Below, piece after piece: positions 18,440 to 27,551 of a DNA stretch of 61,533 nt. This stretch comes from Bacteroidia bacterium. Lineage in GTDB: Bacteria > Bacteroidota > Bacteroidia > J057 > JANWXU01. The notes beneath the pieces are model-generated. The model ran no database searches and was not told the DNA's origin. It saw nothing but the letters and a program-made list of their open reading frames with translations. The stretch is taken from the NCBI GenBank assembly GCA_025057395.1, contig JANWXU010000008.1, positions 1-61,533 of the forward strand, in the 5' to 3' direction. Both the position numbers and the translations under genes were made by a program. The stretch's first letter is position 1. Every line of letters starts with the position of its first letter.

Positions 18440-19870
18440 GTGAATATGTCAGAAGTTACTGTCGAGGGCAAGCCGGCGCATACAGTCATAGCGGAAAACA
18501 ATTGGGTAGGCTTAAATACTGTGTTTTATAATGAAATTACCTCACGTTATAGCCATAATATTAATGATGTAATTGATTTTGATAAATTTGATTGGGACTA
18601 TGAGGGGTTATATAATTATCTGGATTGGGGATATTGTATATTAGGAAGGACCCCCATAAAGGGAGTACGATTTTTACAAGCGAATGAAATTTTGGCTAGA
18701 TCGCAGGATGGAAAACTTCAGGTTCAAAGAAAAAACTGGGACCAAGAAGTTTTTTTTAATCTTCCTCAATACCAACCTGATGATATTATTGAAATGATTC
18801 GTCAAGATATTCTACAGTGGGAAAAATCTACAGCAGGTCCTATAGTTATTCCCTTAAGTGGTGGCTACGACTCGCGCCTACTTGCTTCTTTGGTATCTGA
18901 AAAACCAAGAGTGCATTGTTTTACTTACGGTGAAACTTATAATCAAGCTAGAGCAAGAGAAGTTCTTTTTGCAAAACAAGTGGCTCAAAATCTGAATTTA
19001 AAGTGGCAGCATATTGAATTACATTCTTACCATCGGTATTTACAAGATTGGTATAACGATTATGGAGTGGCTTCTTTTGCGGGAGGATTATATCATTATG
19101 AATTTTATAATAAAATTAAACTATCGGGTATCCAAGAAGGTAATGTGTTAAGTGGTATTGTGGGAGACCTTTGGGCTAAAAAAATGGTAAATTCCATTTC
19201 TTCACCTCAGGAAGTGGGAAATTTGAAATTATCTCATGGCTATTATATAGATAAAACTTATTTTACTTTTAAGCACTCAAAAGAAAATCAATATGTAGTT
19301 GAATATTTTGAAAAAAACCGCCAACTGTGGCGTCTTATGCCCTTTCGCGTCACAGAATTAGTACGTCATAAAATGATCTTCCTTAATTATCTTTTTAGAA
19401 CCCCTCAAAGATTTGGTTTTTCGCCCTATAGTCCTTTTATGAATTCCCAAATAGCATTGGCTATGCTTACAGTAGATGAAAAAAAACGAAAAAATAGGTT
19501 GTGGCAAAAAGAATATTTTCAAAAGCGAAATTTAGATGTGGAAAATAAAGTGAGAGGATATCAGAAATTAAATTATCTAGCTTGTCATGTTTCAAAAAAC
19601 TATCCTTTACCCCCTCTGAAGCCAGAATTGTTTAAAGGAATTATTAACTTAGACTATATTAACAGAATTAACTCCAAAATTCATATAGGTAAGATTCCTT
19701 ACTATCAATTTTTTTTTCTTCAAAATTTTAATAATCTACTCCTTCGTCTTAAGCTTCGGCCACGTCATAAGGCTTTAAGTTATCCCTTCTATCTCCAATA
19801 TTTTGTTTTGATTCCGCTTCAGTTACTAATGATACAAAGAAATGAGCACCTCTGTGGAAAAAGAGCTTAA
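18440..19870 (+). CDS. Asparagine-synthetase-like protein lacking the glutaminase nucleophile
   Basis: A 476-residue member of the asparagine-synthetase-related family. The ATP-pyrophosphatase loop is VIPLSGGYDSRLLASLV (about residue 141), followed by a C-terminal synthetase domain. The N-terminus holds only the last part of a class II glutamine amidotransferase domain (YLDWGYCILGRTPIKGVRF). The Cys2 nucleophile and first half of that domain are absent, so it should not use glutamine by itself. Related stand-alone synthetase domains activate a carboxylate with ATP in amide formation, as in lasso-peptide cyclases. Its 3' end overlaps the CapA-like gene by 29 bases, implying coupled function, perhaps on a surface polymer. 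Start may be GTG 18440 or ATG 18446. Confidence 0.78.
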   Translation: MNMSEVTVEGKPAHTVIAENNWVGLNTVFYNEITSRYSHNINDVIDFDKFDWDYEGLYNYLDWGYCILGRTPIKGVRFLQANEILARSQDGKLQVQRKNWDQEVFFNLPQYQPDDIIEMIRQDILQWEKSTAGPIVIPLSGGYDSRLLASLVSEKPRVHCFTYGETYNQARAREVLFAKQVAQNLNLKWQHIELHSYHRYLQDWYNDYGVASFAGGLYHYEFYNKIKLSGIQEGNVLSGIVGDLWAKKMVNSISSPQEVGNLKLSHGYYIDKTYFTFKHSKENQYVVEYFEKNRQLWRLMPFRVTELVRHKMIFLNYLFRTPQRFGFSPYSPFMNSQIALAMLTVDEKKRKNRLWQKEYFQKRNLDVENKVRGYQKLNYLACHVSKNYPLPPLKPELFKGIINLDYINRINSKIHIGKIPYYQFFFLQNFNNLLLRLKLRPRHKALSYPFYLQYFVLIPLQLLMIQRNEHLCGKRA

Positions 19871-21032
19871 ACTACTTTTTGCAGGGGACCTAGTAGTTTA
19901 TGAAGAGTTAAAGCAAAATCCCTTTACTAATTCTTCCGACTTAAAGGCTCTTTTCAAAGAGTATGATTACAGAATAGTAAATTTTGAAGCTCCTGTAATT
20001 TTGCCTTCTTATTTGCCAGCTACTAAAATTGGTCCTTCTTTATATCAAAAAAAAGGATGGGAGTATTTTTTTTCGGAAGATACTTTTAATGTAGCCTCCC
20101 TTGCTAATAATCATATCATGGATTTTGGCAAAGAGGGGCTAGCTCATACGTTTCATGAATTACAAAAGCTGAACGTACCTACAGTAGGAGCTGCTCTTGG
20201 TGCTCAAAAAGTCTATGAACCCTTTATTATAGATAAGGATGGGATTAGCATAGCACTTTTTTCTGCTAACGAATCGACTTTTGGAGTGTTCGAAGATCGT
20301 ATCTCGACTTATGGAGTTACAAAACTTTGTAGCCCTTATCTTAAAGCTGCAATTAAAAATTATAGAAAACAGGTAAATTTTATTATTTTAGTTAGCCATT
20401 GTGGTTTAGAGATGGTTGAATATCCATTACCAGAATGGCGAATGATTTTTAGGGAATTTTTAGAAATAGGGGTTGATATTATTATAAATTCTCATCCTCA
20501 TGTTATACAGGGTAAAGAATTGGTTAATCAAAAATTTATTTATTACAGCTTAGGAAATTTCTTTTTCAATCAACCGGGTAAAGATCCAGGGTGGTATAAT
20601 TCTTTGCTGGTAGGAGTTGTTTTTTCTAAAGATGGGAAAATTAAAACTCAAGAATATTTTGTTCAAGTAACTCCTAAATCTATTGCGCTTATTCCAGAAA
20701 GTACTTTGATTAAACAATTTCAGGAAAATTCATTATTGTTATGCGAGGAAAATGAGGAATCATATTATAATTTAATTGACGCAATTTGCTTAGATTATTG
20801 GCACAAATATCTACATAAATATTTTTCTTTTCAGCCTTTTAAGGAGAAATATTATCCAGTACCTACCTTTTTACAAAAGTGGTTAAACGCAATACGTTAT
20901 CTATTTTTTAGTAAAAACTATTTTACTCAACAGAATACCCTTTGGCTATATCATAATTTATGCATAGAAAGTAATTTATTTACTATTAACCGTGCTCTTA
21001 AATTAATGTTGAATCTTAAAAGTATGAATTGA
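19842..21032 (+). CDS. CapA-family (PGA_cap) metallophosphoesterase-like protein
   Basis: A 396-residue protein of the CapA/PgsA-like family named for poly-gamma-glutamate capsule synthesis. Motifs in order: LLFAGDLVVYE, NFEAPVI, SLANNHIMDFGKEGL (metal-binding Asn-His), LVSHCGLE, INSHPHVIQGKEL and YYSLGNFFF. These match the calcineurin-like fold with its metal ligands. There is no signal peptide or N-terminal anchor, which is unlike Bacillus CapA, so it is probably cytoplasmic. The C-terminal 120 residues are unrecognised. Start ATG at 19842 overlaps the upstream synthetase-like gene. The combination suggests amide or phosphate chemistry on a cell-surface polymer; this is inference. Confidence 0.8.
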   Translation: MSTSVEKELKLLFAGDLVVYEELKQNPFTNSSDLKALFKEYDYRIVNFEAPVILPSYLPATKIGPSLYQKKGWEYFFSEDTFNVASLANNHIMDFGKEGLAHTFHELQKLNVPTVGAALGAQKVYEPFIIDKDGISIALFSANESTFGVFEDRISTYGVTKLCSPYLKAAIKNYRKQVNFIILVSHCGLEMVEYPLPEWRMIFREFLEIGVDIIINSHPHVIQGKELVNQKFIYYSLGNFFFNQPGKDPGWYNSLLVGVVFSKDGKIKTQEYFVQVTPKSIALIPESTLIKQFQENSLLLCEENEESYYNLIDAICLDYWHKYLHKYFSFQPFKEKYYPVPTFLQKWLNAIRYLFFSKNYFTQQNTLWLYHNLCIESNLFTINRALKLMLNLKSMN

Positions 21033-21043
21033 ATTATAAGGAA

Positions 21044-22492
21044 ATGAAAAAAGATAGCATATTATTAATTATTATTGCTTCGTTTTTATCTGGCTTAGGG
21101 GGGGCTTATTTATTTACAGCATTAGGAGCTGGCTATCAAAAAGATAAAGCGTATGAAGCTAACTCTGCTTATAAGCATGTTTTTACTAATGTTAGAGCTG
21201 TTCCAGCTTCTGTTACAACGGCTTCTGCTCCTAGCGATTTTGTTACTGCAGCTGAGCAAAGCTCTCCCTCAGTAGTATTTATCAAAACAGTGTCAGGTAC
21301 TAGCAGAGATATTGATTTTTGGGATTTCTGGAATTTTTTCGGACATCGGGGTCCCATTTCTAGTGCTGGCTCAGGAGTAATTGTTTCTGCAGACGGGTAT
21401 ATTGTCACCAACAATCATGTAATTGATAATGCTGATGATATAGAAGTAACTCTTACTAATAAACATACCTACAAAGCCAAAGTAATAGGAACTGACCCTA
21501 ATACTGACTTGGCACTACTAAAAATAGATGCCAAAAATTTACCCCCTATCGCTTTTGGAAATTCAGACCAGGTAAAAATTGGCGAATGGGTACTTGCAGT
21601 AGGCAATCCTTTGAATTTAACTTCTACAGTTACTGCTGGTATTGTTAGTGCTAAGGGTAGAAATATTAACATCGTTAATACGCAATTTCCCATTGAGTCT
21701 TTTATTCAAACGGATGCTGCTATTAATCCTGGTAATAGTGGGGGGGCTTTGGTAAATACTAAGGGTGAACTAATTGGTATTAATACGGCTATTGCTAGTA
21801 AAACGGGTGCTTATAGCGGTTATGGCTTTGCAATTCCAGTGAATATTGTAAAAAAGGCAATTAATGACCTAAAAGAATTTGGAATTGTCCAAAATGCCTT
21901 TTTAGGGGCAGAGGTAATTGATATAGATGAAAAAATTGCCGATAAATTACCCGATGATAATTTTAGTGGAGTATACGTTTTTGATGTAATGCGCGAAAGC
22001 GCAGCTTCTAAAGCTGGAATCAAAGAGGGAGATATTATTCTCAAAATTGATGGGTTCCCCATTAATTCTAAGGCAGAGTATTTGGAACGTTTGAGTTACT
22101 ACCGACCAGGCGAAACAATAAAAATTACACTTAAAAGAGGTAAGAATATTTTGGATTTCAGTGCTATGCTCACCAATCGGGACGGTACCACCGAAATGAT
22201 AAGAAACAATAAAGTTTTTGTAAATCAAATTGGTTGTGCCTTAACTCCCTTAACTAAATTTGAAAAACAAAAGTATAACATTAAAAGTGGTATTCGTATC
22301 AGCGATATCAAAGGTGGATTTGTGAGGCAGCTAGGGTTGCCTGAGAATTTTATTATTATCAGTATTAATAATCGTGAGGTTGATAGCGTCGAAGATGTAG
22401 TTCAACTATTAGGAAAGCAGCGTGGCCGAATGGTAATTGAAGGAATTCATCCAAATGGAACGCGTGGTCAATATTCTTTCTTTATGTATTAG
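21044..22492 (+). CDS. degP: HtrA/DegP-family periplasmic serine protease (Do)
   Basis: About 482 residues: an N-terminal membrane/signal segment (LLIIIASFLSGLGGAYLF), a trypsin-like domain with the catalytic triad in VTNNHVID (His), NTDLALLKID (Asp) and INPGNSGGALV (Ser), a first PDZ domain (about 290-380, VFDVMRESAASKAGIKEGD) and a second, weaker PDZ domain at the C-terminus. It degrades or refolds misfolded envelope proteins. I take ATG 21044 (MKKDSILL) as the start; an upstream TTG at 21029 overlapping the capA stop is also in frame. It is 11 bases after the CapA-like gene, so probably co-transcribed. Confidence 0.93.
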   Translation: MKKDSILLIIIASFLSGLGGAYLFTALGAGYQKDKAYEANSAYKHVFTNVRAVPASVTTASAPSDFVTAAEQSSPSVVFIKTVSGTSRDIDFWDFWNFFGHRGPISSAGSGVIVSADGYIVTNNHVIDNADDIEVTLTNKHTYKAKVIGTDPNTDLALLKIDAKNLPPIAFGNSDQVKIGEWVLAVGNPLNLTSTVTAGIVSAKGRNINIVNTQFPIESFIQTDAAINPGNSGGALVNTKGELIGINTAIASKTGAYSGYGFAIPVNIVKKAINDLKEFGIVQNAFLGAEVIDIDEKIADKLPDDNFSGVYVFDVMRESAASKAGIKEGDIILKIDGFPINSKAEYLERLSYYRPGETIKITLKRGKNILDFSAMLTNRDGTTEMIRNNKVFVNQIGCALTPLTKFEKQKYNIKSGIRISDIKGGFVRQLGLPENFIIISINNREVDSVEDVVQLLGKQRGRMVIEGIHPNGTRGQYSFFMY

Positions 22493-22537
22493 TATTTTAG
22501 CACAAATGGGTGCAAGAGTGGTAGACTAAAACATATT

Positions 22538-23221
22538 ATGAGCAACCCCATAATACAACTAAGAGAAATTAGTAAACTGTACAAAATGGGACAGGAGCTC
22601 ATTTATGCTTTACGCTCCATTACTTTAGATGTTGAAAAAGGTACTTATGTAGCTTTTATGGGACCTTCGGGCTCAGGAAAGTCTACGCTGATGAATATTT
22701 TAGGTTGCTTAGACTCCCCTACTAGTGGAGAATATGTACTTAATGGAGTGAATGTAAGTAAAATGTCTGATACTCAATTAGCCCGCATTCGTAATAAAGA
22801 AATAGGCTTTGTTTTTCAAACTTTTAATCTTTTGCCTAGAATTACCGCCTTAGAAAATGTAGCGTTACCGTTGGTCTATGCGGGCTATTCTCCTAGGGAG
22901 CGTATAAAAATTGCGGCTCAAAAGCTAGAAAGTGTAGGGCTCAAAGAGCGAATGAAACATAAACCTAATGAACTCTCCGGAGGCCAGCGTCAAAGAGTCG
23001 CTATTGCTAGAGCATTAGTAAACAATCCGTCTATTTTACTGGCGGATGAGCCTACTGGTAATTTAGATACTAAAACCTCCTATGAAATTATGCAACTATT
23101 TGATGATTTGCATTCTAAGGGGCACACTATTATCTTAGTTACCCACGAAGAAGATATAGCTCACTATGCACATCGGATTATACGTTTGCGCGATGGCAGC
23201 ATTGAAAGTGATGAAAGATAA
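22538..23221 (+). CDS. ABC transporter ATP-binding protein (MacB/LolD family)
   Basis: A 227-residue ATPase of the MacB/LolD/FtsE type (mechanotransmitter ABC systems). Walker A is GPSGSGKST, the Q-loop [21 protein letters not shown] is typical of this family, the signature is [15 protein letters not shown], Walker B is [12 protein letters not shown], and the switch histidine is in LVTHE. No permease gene is adjacent, so its partner (lipoprotein release, efflux or signal-peptide export) cannot be told. It starts 45 bases after degP. Confidence 0.9.
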   Translation: MSNPIIQLREISKLYKMGQELIYALRSITLDVEKGTYVAFMGPSGSGKSTLMNILGCLDSPTSGEYVLNGVNVSKMSDTQLARIRNKEIGFVFQTFNLLPRITALENVALPLVYAGYSPRERIKIAAQKLESVGLKERMKHKPNELSGGQRQRVAIARALVNNPSILLADEPTGNLDTKTSYEIMQLFDDLHSKGHTIILVTHEEDIAHYAHRIIRLRDGSIESDER

Positions 23222-23294
23222 AGGTGCTTCTTAAGTAAAGCTAGGTCAAAGAAATTTAGTTTTTCAAATTATTATACTTACATAGTTAATTTGT

Positions 23295-23302
23295 TATATT
23301 TG
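23295..23302 (+). promoter_or_regulatory. -7 box upstream of the T9SS cargo gene
   Basis: TATATTTG matches the TAnnTTTG consensus and lies 37 bases before the start codon at 23340, the usual distance for a short leader. No convincing TTG -33 element is present. Confidence 0.5.
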
Positions 23303-23339
23303 CAAGAGTCAAAATACCTTAAAATATTAAATTAACTTT

Positions 23340-24506
23340 ATGCAAAATATTTTTTTCCTCGTCCTTGCTTTATTTCTTTTACCCCTAGTAGGGAAATCGC
23401 AAAGCATTATTAAGTACTGGAAACAAGAAATTGAAGTCAATTCTGCTCCTTCTAAAGAGGCAGAATTCGTAAACCTACCCGCATCCCTAGAACCCACTTT
23501 TCCTATAGGTTGGGTGGCTAAAAACAGCAGTGGTCTTGATACTATTAATTACCATTTTATACGCTGTGCAAATCGGGCGGTTTATTTTGTGCAAAAAAAT
23601 CGTACCTATGATGGTTTTTGGGCAGGTACTTTGAATCGACCTATTCCTTTGGCAAGTGGGGATAGTGCTTATATCACACAGCATGGAGTAAGTTTAAGGC
23701 TAGAGGTTGGGCGGGATAGAGTAGCTAATGTAAAAGGAGTATTAGTACTTCTAGCTCCAGGTACTAATACCCAGGGAGTAGCTGATACCCTGGGTTCAAT
23801 TGTCTGGGCAAAATTAGAACCTTCGCCAGGACAAATAACTCTACGGCCCATTAGTGGGGGTACTTTTACATTAGATGATTTTAATGAGGTGTGGGATGAT
23901 TTACGCCAGCCGGTACTCAAGTTCATTGAGTTTCGCGCAGGTCAAAATCCAGTTCGTACTAGCGACGTAGTTGTAACTGTAGTTACAAAAGACCGAAACG
24001 ATGATCGTACTTTAACTGATGATTACATCAACTTAGTTTTTACGCAGCCCAATACCGTTTGCGACCCTAATAATGAGAATGATTGGTATATAATAGCTCA
24101 AACTGCTGATTGGCAAAGAGGATTTTATGCAGATTATAATCGCTTTTTGGGCCTAAGGGGAGATAGTGCATATGACGTACCTGCTATCATGCCTGTAGTA
24201 GATTACGTTTCTGGAATAAGCGATAAAGCTTTTGCTTCTCAGGGCAATACTAAGCTTTACGGTAGCTATCCTAACCCTGCTCTAGACCAAACAACTATTA
24301 AATTTGAGCTTGTTAAAGCCTCTCCTGTAACTATTCGTATTATCAACTTAGCAGGAAAAGTTTTGCATCAAGAGAGCTTTTCTTATTTAGCAGCGGGAAT
24401 CCATGAGTATACCTATGATACTCGTAATTTACCGTGTGGAACTTATATTTATTCTATTCAGAGTGGTGCTTCAGGAATTGCTTCAAAGTTTTGGGTTGAA
24501 AAGTAA
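23340..24506 (+). CDS. Secreted protein of unknown function with T9SS type A sorting domain
   Basis: A 388-residue exported protein. The signal peptide is MQNIFFLVLALFLLPLVGKS. The middle (residues 25-300) is beta-rich with no family I recognise. The last 80 residues are a typical type IX secretion sorting domain: YGSYPNPALDQTTIKFEL, VTIRIINLAGKVLHQ, and a closing GTYIYSIQSG...KFWVEK. It should therefore cross the outer membrane by T9SS and be released or anchored on the surface. It has its own promoter-like box and terminator, hence is monocistronic. Confidence 0.82.
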   Translation: MQNIFFLVLALFLLPLVGKSQSIIKYWKQEIEVNSAPSKEAEFVNLPASLEPTFPIGWVAKNSSGLDTINYHFIRCANRAVYFVQKNRTYDGFWAGTLNRPIPLASGDSAYITQHGVSLRLEVGRDRVANVKGVLVLLAPGTNTQGVADTLGSIVWAKLEPSPGQITLRPISGGTFTLDDFNEVWDDLRQPVLKFIEFRAGQNPVRTSDVVVTVVTKDRNDDRTLTDDYINLVFTQPNTVCDPNNENDWYIIAQTADWQRGFYADYNRFLGLRGDSAYDVPAIMPVVDYVSGISDKAFASQGNTKLYGSYPNPALDQTTIKFELVKASPVTIRIINLAGKVLHQESFSYLAAGIHEYTYDTRNLPCGTYIYSIQSGASGIASKFWVEK

Positions 24507-24509
24507 AGA

Positions 24510-24535
24510 AAAAAGCCACTTTTGAGTGGCTTTTT
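24510..24535 (+). terminator. Intrinsic terminator of the T9SS cargo gene
   Basis: AAAAAGCCACT, a TTTG loop and AGTGGCTTTTT form an 11-bp stem ending in a T-tract, starting 3 bases after the stop codon. Confidence 0.9.
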
Positions 24536-24581
24536 AAGTTATGTAATCTGATATAGTATACCTACTCTAACTGGTTAACCC

Positions 24582-25103
24582 ATGAAGATCAGTGCTACTA
24601 TTCAATCGCTTATTAATGAGCAAATTAATTTAGAGCTAGCTTCTGCTCATTTGTATATGGCAATGGCTTCTTATTTTTTAGAGGCTGAACTGCGAGGATT
24701 TGGTAATTTTTTTATTGTACAAGTGCAAGAAGAAAATTACCATGCTATGAAGCATTTTCATTTTTTACATGAAGTGGGAGGACGCCTACAGCTACGAACT
24801 ATAGAAGCACCAATTGATAAATTTGAAAATCCACGGCATGTTTTTCAAATTGCCCTAGAGCATGAAGAAAAAGTTACCAAAGCAATTTATCATTTGATTG
24901 ATGCAGCCCTGCAGGAAAAAGATTTTGCTACTTATACTTTCTTAGAATGGTTTGTAAAAGAACAAATAGAAGAGGAAAATCTAATGCGTACTATACTTCG
25001 TAAATTAGAAATGATAGGGGACAATACAAGTGCTTTGTTTTTCTTAAATGAAGAATTAAGTAAGCGTTCCTATGAGCCGAGTAACGGAGAAAAGGAGGAG
25101 TAG
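24582..25103 (+). CDS. ftnA: Non-heme ferritin (FtnA type)
   Basis: A 173-residue four-helix-bundle iron-storage protein. Ferroxidase ligands are visible: the first-helix Glu in NEQINLELASAHLYM, the ExxH in VQEENYHAMKHF, the third-helix Glu in EHEEKVTKAI and the Gln/Glu set in KEQIEEENLM. Length and order match bacterial FtnA, not bacterioferritin, as no heme methionine is seen. It forms a 24-subunit cytosolic shell storing Fe(III). It is preceded by the terminator of the previous gene. Confidence 0.95.
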   Translation: MKISATIQSLINEQINLELASAHLYMAMASYFLEAELRGFGNFFIVQVQEENYHAMKHFHFLHEVGGRLQLRTIEAPIDKFENPRHVFQIALEHEEKVTKAIYHLIDAALQEKDFATYTFLEWFVKEQIEEENLMRTILRKLEMIGDNTSALFFLNEELSKRSYEPSNGEKEE

Positions 25104-25120
25104 CAAATAAAATAAAATAT

Positions 25121-25156
25121 CAATTTTTTATAAAATTTTTATAAAAATAAAAATTG
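25121..25156. repeat. AT-only inverted repeat covering the start of the Smr gene
   Basis: CAATTTTT (25121-25128) pairs with AAAAATTG (25149-25156), enclosing the palindrome TATAAAA-T-TTTTATA (25129-25143). The 3' arm contains the TTG start codon at 25154. It may serve as a ferritin 3' hairpin or mask the start codon in mRNA; pure A/T stems are weak. Confidence 0.35.
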
Positions 25157-26098
25157 AAACCAAGATTTCGACCCGGGGAGAAAGTAAAGTTTTTGCATAC
25201 TACAGACATCGGGGTAATTTTGCAAGTATACCCCGATGACCGCCTATTGGTACTCTTAGACGATATTTTAGAACTAGAAGTACCTGTCACTGAAGTGGTA
25301 AAATTAGAGCCGCAAGCCACAGATGAAAATATTCCGCTTGCTAGTAATGAACAATTTGGACTAGATAAGGGTATATATTTAGCTATTGAGTTAGGACCTC
25401 GCCTCCGATATTATATTTTAAATTTTACCCATTACTTACTAGGTTTTAATTTTTTTATAAAGACTGAGCAAGAGCAATATATAGGTAAAGTTTCAGGAGC
25501 AGTAGAGCCCTCTGCTATCCAACTTTTAATGACTTTTTTGAAAGAAGAGTGGGTAGAAAATAGTCGCTTACTTTTTCAGTTCCTTTTCTTTAAGGAAAAA
25601 AATGAAAAAATACCTCCTGCCCCAGAGCAAGTCCCCATTGAAATAAAAGATAGGTATTTCCAAAAGTCGCCGATAAAGATTCCGGGTATACAAAGTGAGT
25701 GTTTGGTAATAGCTCTGTTATTAGTAGAGAAAAAAACTACCCGACCTCCCTTGATTGCACCTTCCGTAGAAAACGCTTTAGCTCAACAGCCTACCAATAT
25801 TTTAGATGATTATGATTTACCTGATAAGGTGGTAGACTTGCATATTGAAAAGTTAGTACCTTCTACAGAAGGACTTTCTAATATTTTGGATATTCAAATT
25901 AAGGCTTTTGAAAACGCATTGGAAAAAGCCTACATGCATCGACTACAAGAAATTGTATTTATACATGGTATTGGAAATGGAGTATTGAAGCAAAAGATAC
26001 ACGAAATTTTACGTAAAACTGAGTTTGTCAAGGAATTTTTTATTGATGCCAGTGGAAAATACGGACCAGGGACAACAGTAGTTATTTTAAAAGTCTAA
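25154..26098 (+). CDS. DUF2027-Smr domain protein
   Basis: A 314-residue two-domain protein. Residues 1-55 (RPGEKVKFLHTTDIGVILQV...DDILELEVP) form a beta-rich KOW/SH3-like segment, the middle matches the DUF2027 architecture of Bacteroidota, and residues 230-314 are an Smr domain with DLHIEKLV (DLHG-like motif), IVFIHGIGNGVLKQKI (HGxGxG motif) and GPGTTVVIL. Smr domains of the MutS2 type bind or nick branched DNA or act on stalled ribosomes and RNA. The start is TTG at 25154, since an in-frame TAA lies directly upstream and no ATG fits. Confidence 0.85.
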   Translation: MKPRFRPGEKVKFLHTTDIGVILQVYPDDRLLVLLDDILELEVPVTEVVKLEPQATDENIPLASNEQFGLDKGIYLAIELGPRLRYYILNFTHYLLGFNFFIKTEQEQYIGKVSGAVEPSAIQLLMTFLKEEWVENSRLLFQFLFFKEKNEKIPPAPEQVPIEIKDRYFQKSPIKIPGIQSECLVIALLLVEKKTTRPPLIAPSVENALAQQPTNILDDYDLPDKVVDLHIEKLVPSTEGLSNILDIQIKAFENALEKAYMHRLQEIVFIHGIGNGVLKQKIHEILRKTEFVKEFFIDASGKYGPGTTVVILKV

Positions 26099-26106
26099 CT
26101 TAATTT

Positions 26107-27540
26107 TTGAATGTGAAAAATCTGAGCTCCTTCTTAGACCATCCCATTTTCTACGTGTTAAGTGAAATTGGCAAGAGCCATAACCAGCCAGTATATGTAG
26201 TAGGAGGTTTTATAAGAGATATATTACTTTTTAATAAGGCTAAAAAGGAGGTAGATATTGTAGTAGTGGGCAACTTATTGCCTATTGTCGAAGATTTTGC
26301 TCGTATATTCTCCAGAGGCGAATACGCAATCTATGAAAATTTTGGTACTGCAATGGTTTGCGCAGGTGATTATAGAATTGAATTTGTAAGTGCTCGCAAG
26401 GAAAGTTATCGGGGAGAATCCCGTAAGCCATTTGTTCAGCCGGCTACGTTAGAGGAAGATCAACTGAGGAGGGACTTTACAGTTAATGCATTTTACTTAT
26501 CTTTGAATCAAGAGAACTTCGGTACTCTTATAGATCCTTTTAACGGACAGGCGGACCTAGAAAAAAAAATTCTGAGAACACCTACCAATCCTGATATTAC
26601 TTTTTCAGAAGATCCCTTGCGGATGCTGCGGGCAGTGCGCTTTGCTACGCAATTAGATTTTCAAATAGCTCCCGATGCTTTAGAGAGTATAAAAAAAAAT
26701 GTGGAGCGCTTGAAAATTGTTTCTCAGGAGCGTATTACGGATGAGTTTAATAAAATCATTTTGACGCCTATTCCCTCTAAAGGCCTGCGCTTGCTTTTTG
26801 ATACTCGTTTATTACATCAGTTTTTTCCGGAGCTTGTTCGCTTACAAGGAATAGAAATAATTAATGGAATTGGACATAAAGATAATTTTTATCATACCCT
26901 AAAAGTATTAGATAATGTAGCCAAGGTAAGTGATAATTTATGGTTGCGATGGGCAGCTATTCTACATGATATTGCTAAGCCTATTACCAAGAAATTTGAT
27001 GAAAAAAACGGATGGAGTTTTCATGGCCACGACGATAAGGGGGCAAAAATGGTACCTGGTATCTTTAAACGACTAAGGCTACCTCTCAATGAAAAAATGA
27101 AGTATGTGCAAAAACTGGTAGAATTACATTTGCGTCCCATTGCTTTAGTAGATGAGGAGGTAACCGATAGTGCTATACGCCGTCTGATTGTCGATGCTGG
27201 CGAATATTTGGAAGACTTACTTTTACTTTGCAAGGCAGATATCACTACGCGTGATACTCAAAAACTTCAAAGGTATTTAGCTAATTTTGAGAAAGTAGAG
27301 CAGCGTATTAAAGAGGTAGAGGAAAGAGATCGCTTGCGCAATTGGCAGCCTCCTATTACAGGAGAGATGGTTATGCAATATTTTAATCTTAAGCCGGGTC
27401 CATTAGTAGGTCTCATTAAAAATGCGGTTCGGGAAGCAATTCTTGAGGGTGAAATACCTAATGAAGAAAGTATTGCTTATCAATATATGATTGAAAAAGG
27501 AAAAAAAATTTTGCAAGAGCAAGGTATTACTACCAATTAA
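26107..27540 (+). CDS. cca: tRNA CCA nucleotidyltransferase / poly(A) polymerase family with HD domain
   Basis: A 477-residue class II nucleotidyltransferase. The head motif is GGFIRDILL with the catalytic Asp pair in KEVDIVVVG. Further motifs are RRDFTVNAFYL and SEDPLRMLRAVRFATQL, which identify CCA-adding/PcnB enzymes. An HD domain follows (ILHDIAKP, FHGHDDKGAKM) at about residues 285-390. It adds or repairs the CCA end of tRNAs. The first codon is probably TTG 26107 or GTG 26113. It lies 8 bases after the Smr gene and 11 before rnr, so it is part of one operon with RNA-handling genes. Confidence 0.93.
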   Translation: MNVKNLSSFLDHPIFYVLSEIGKSHNQPVYVVGGFIRDILLFNKAKKEVDIVVVGNLLPIVEDFARIFSRGEYAIYENFGTAMVCAGDYRIEFVSARKESYRGESRKPFVQPATLEEDQLRRDFTVNAFYLSLNQENFGTLIDPFNGQADLEKKILRTPTNPDITFSEDPLRMLRAVRFATQLDFQIAPDALESIKKNVERLKIVSQERITDEFNKIILTPIPSKGLRLLFDTRLLHQFFPELVRLQGIEIINGIGHKDNFYHTLKVLDNVAKVSDNLWLRWAAILHDIAKPITKKFDEKNGWSFHGHDDKGAKMVPGIFKRLRLPLNEKMKYVQKLVELHLRPIALVDEEVTDSAIRRLIVDAGEYLEDLLLLCKADITTRDTQKLQRYLANFEKVEQRIKEVEERDRLRNWQPPITGEMVMQYFNLKPGPLVGLIKNAVREAILEGEIPNEESIAYQYMIEKGKKILQEQGITTN

Positions 27541-27551
27541 TTGACTAGTTT

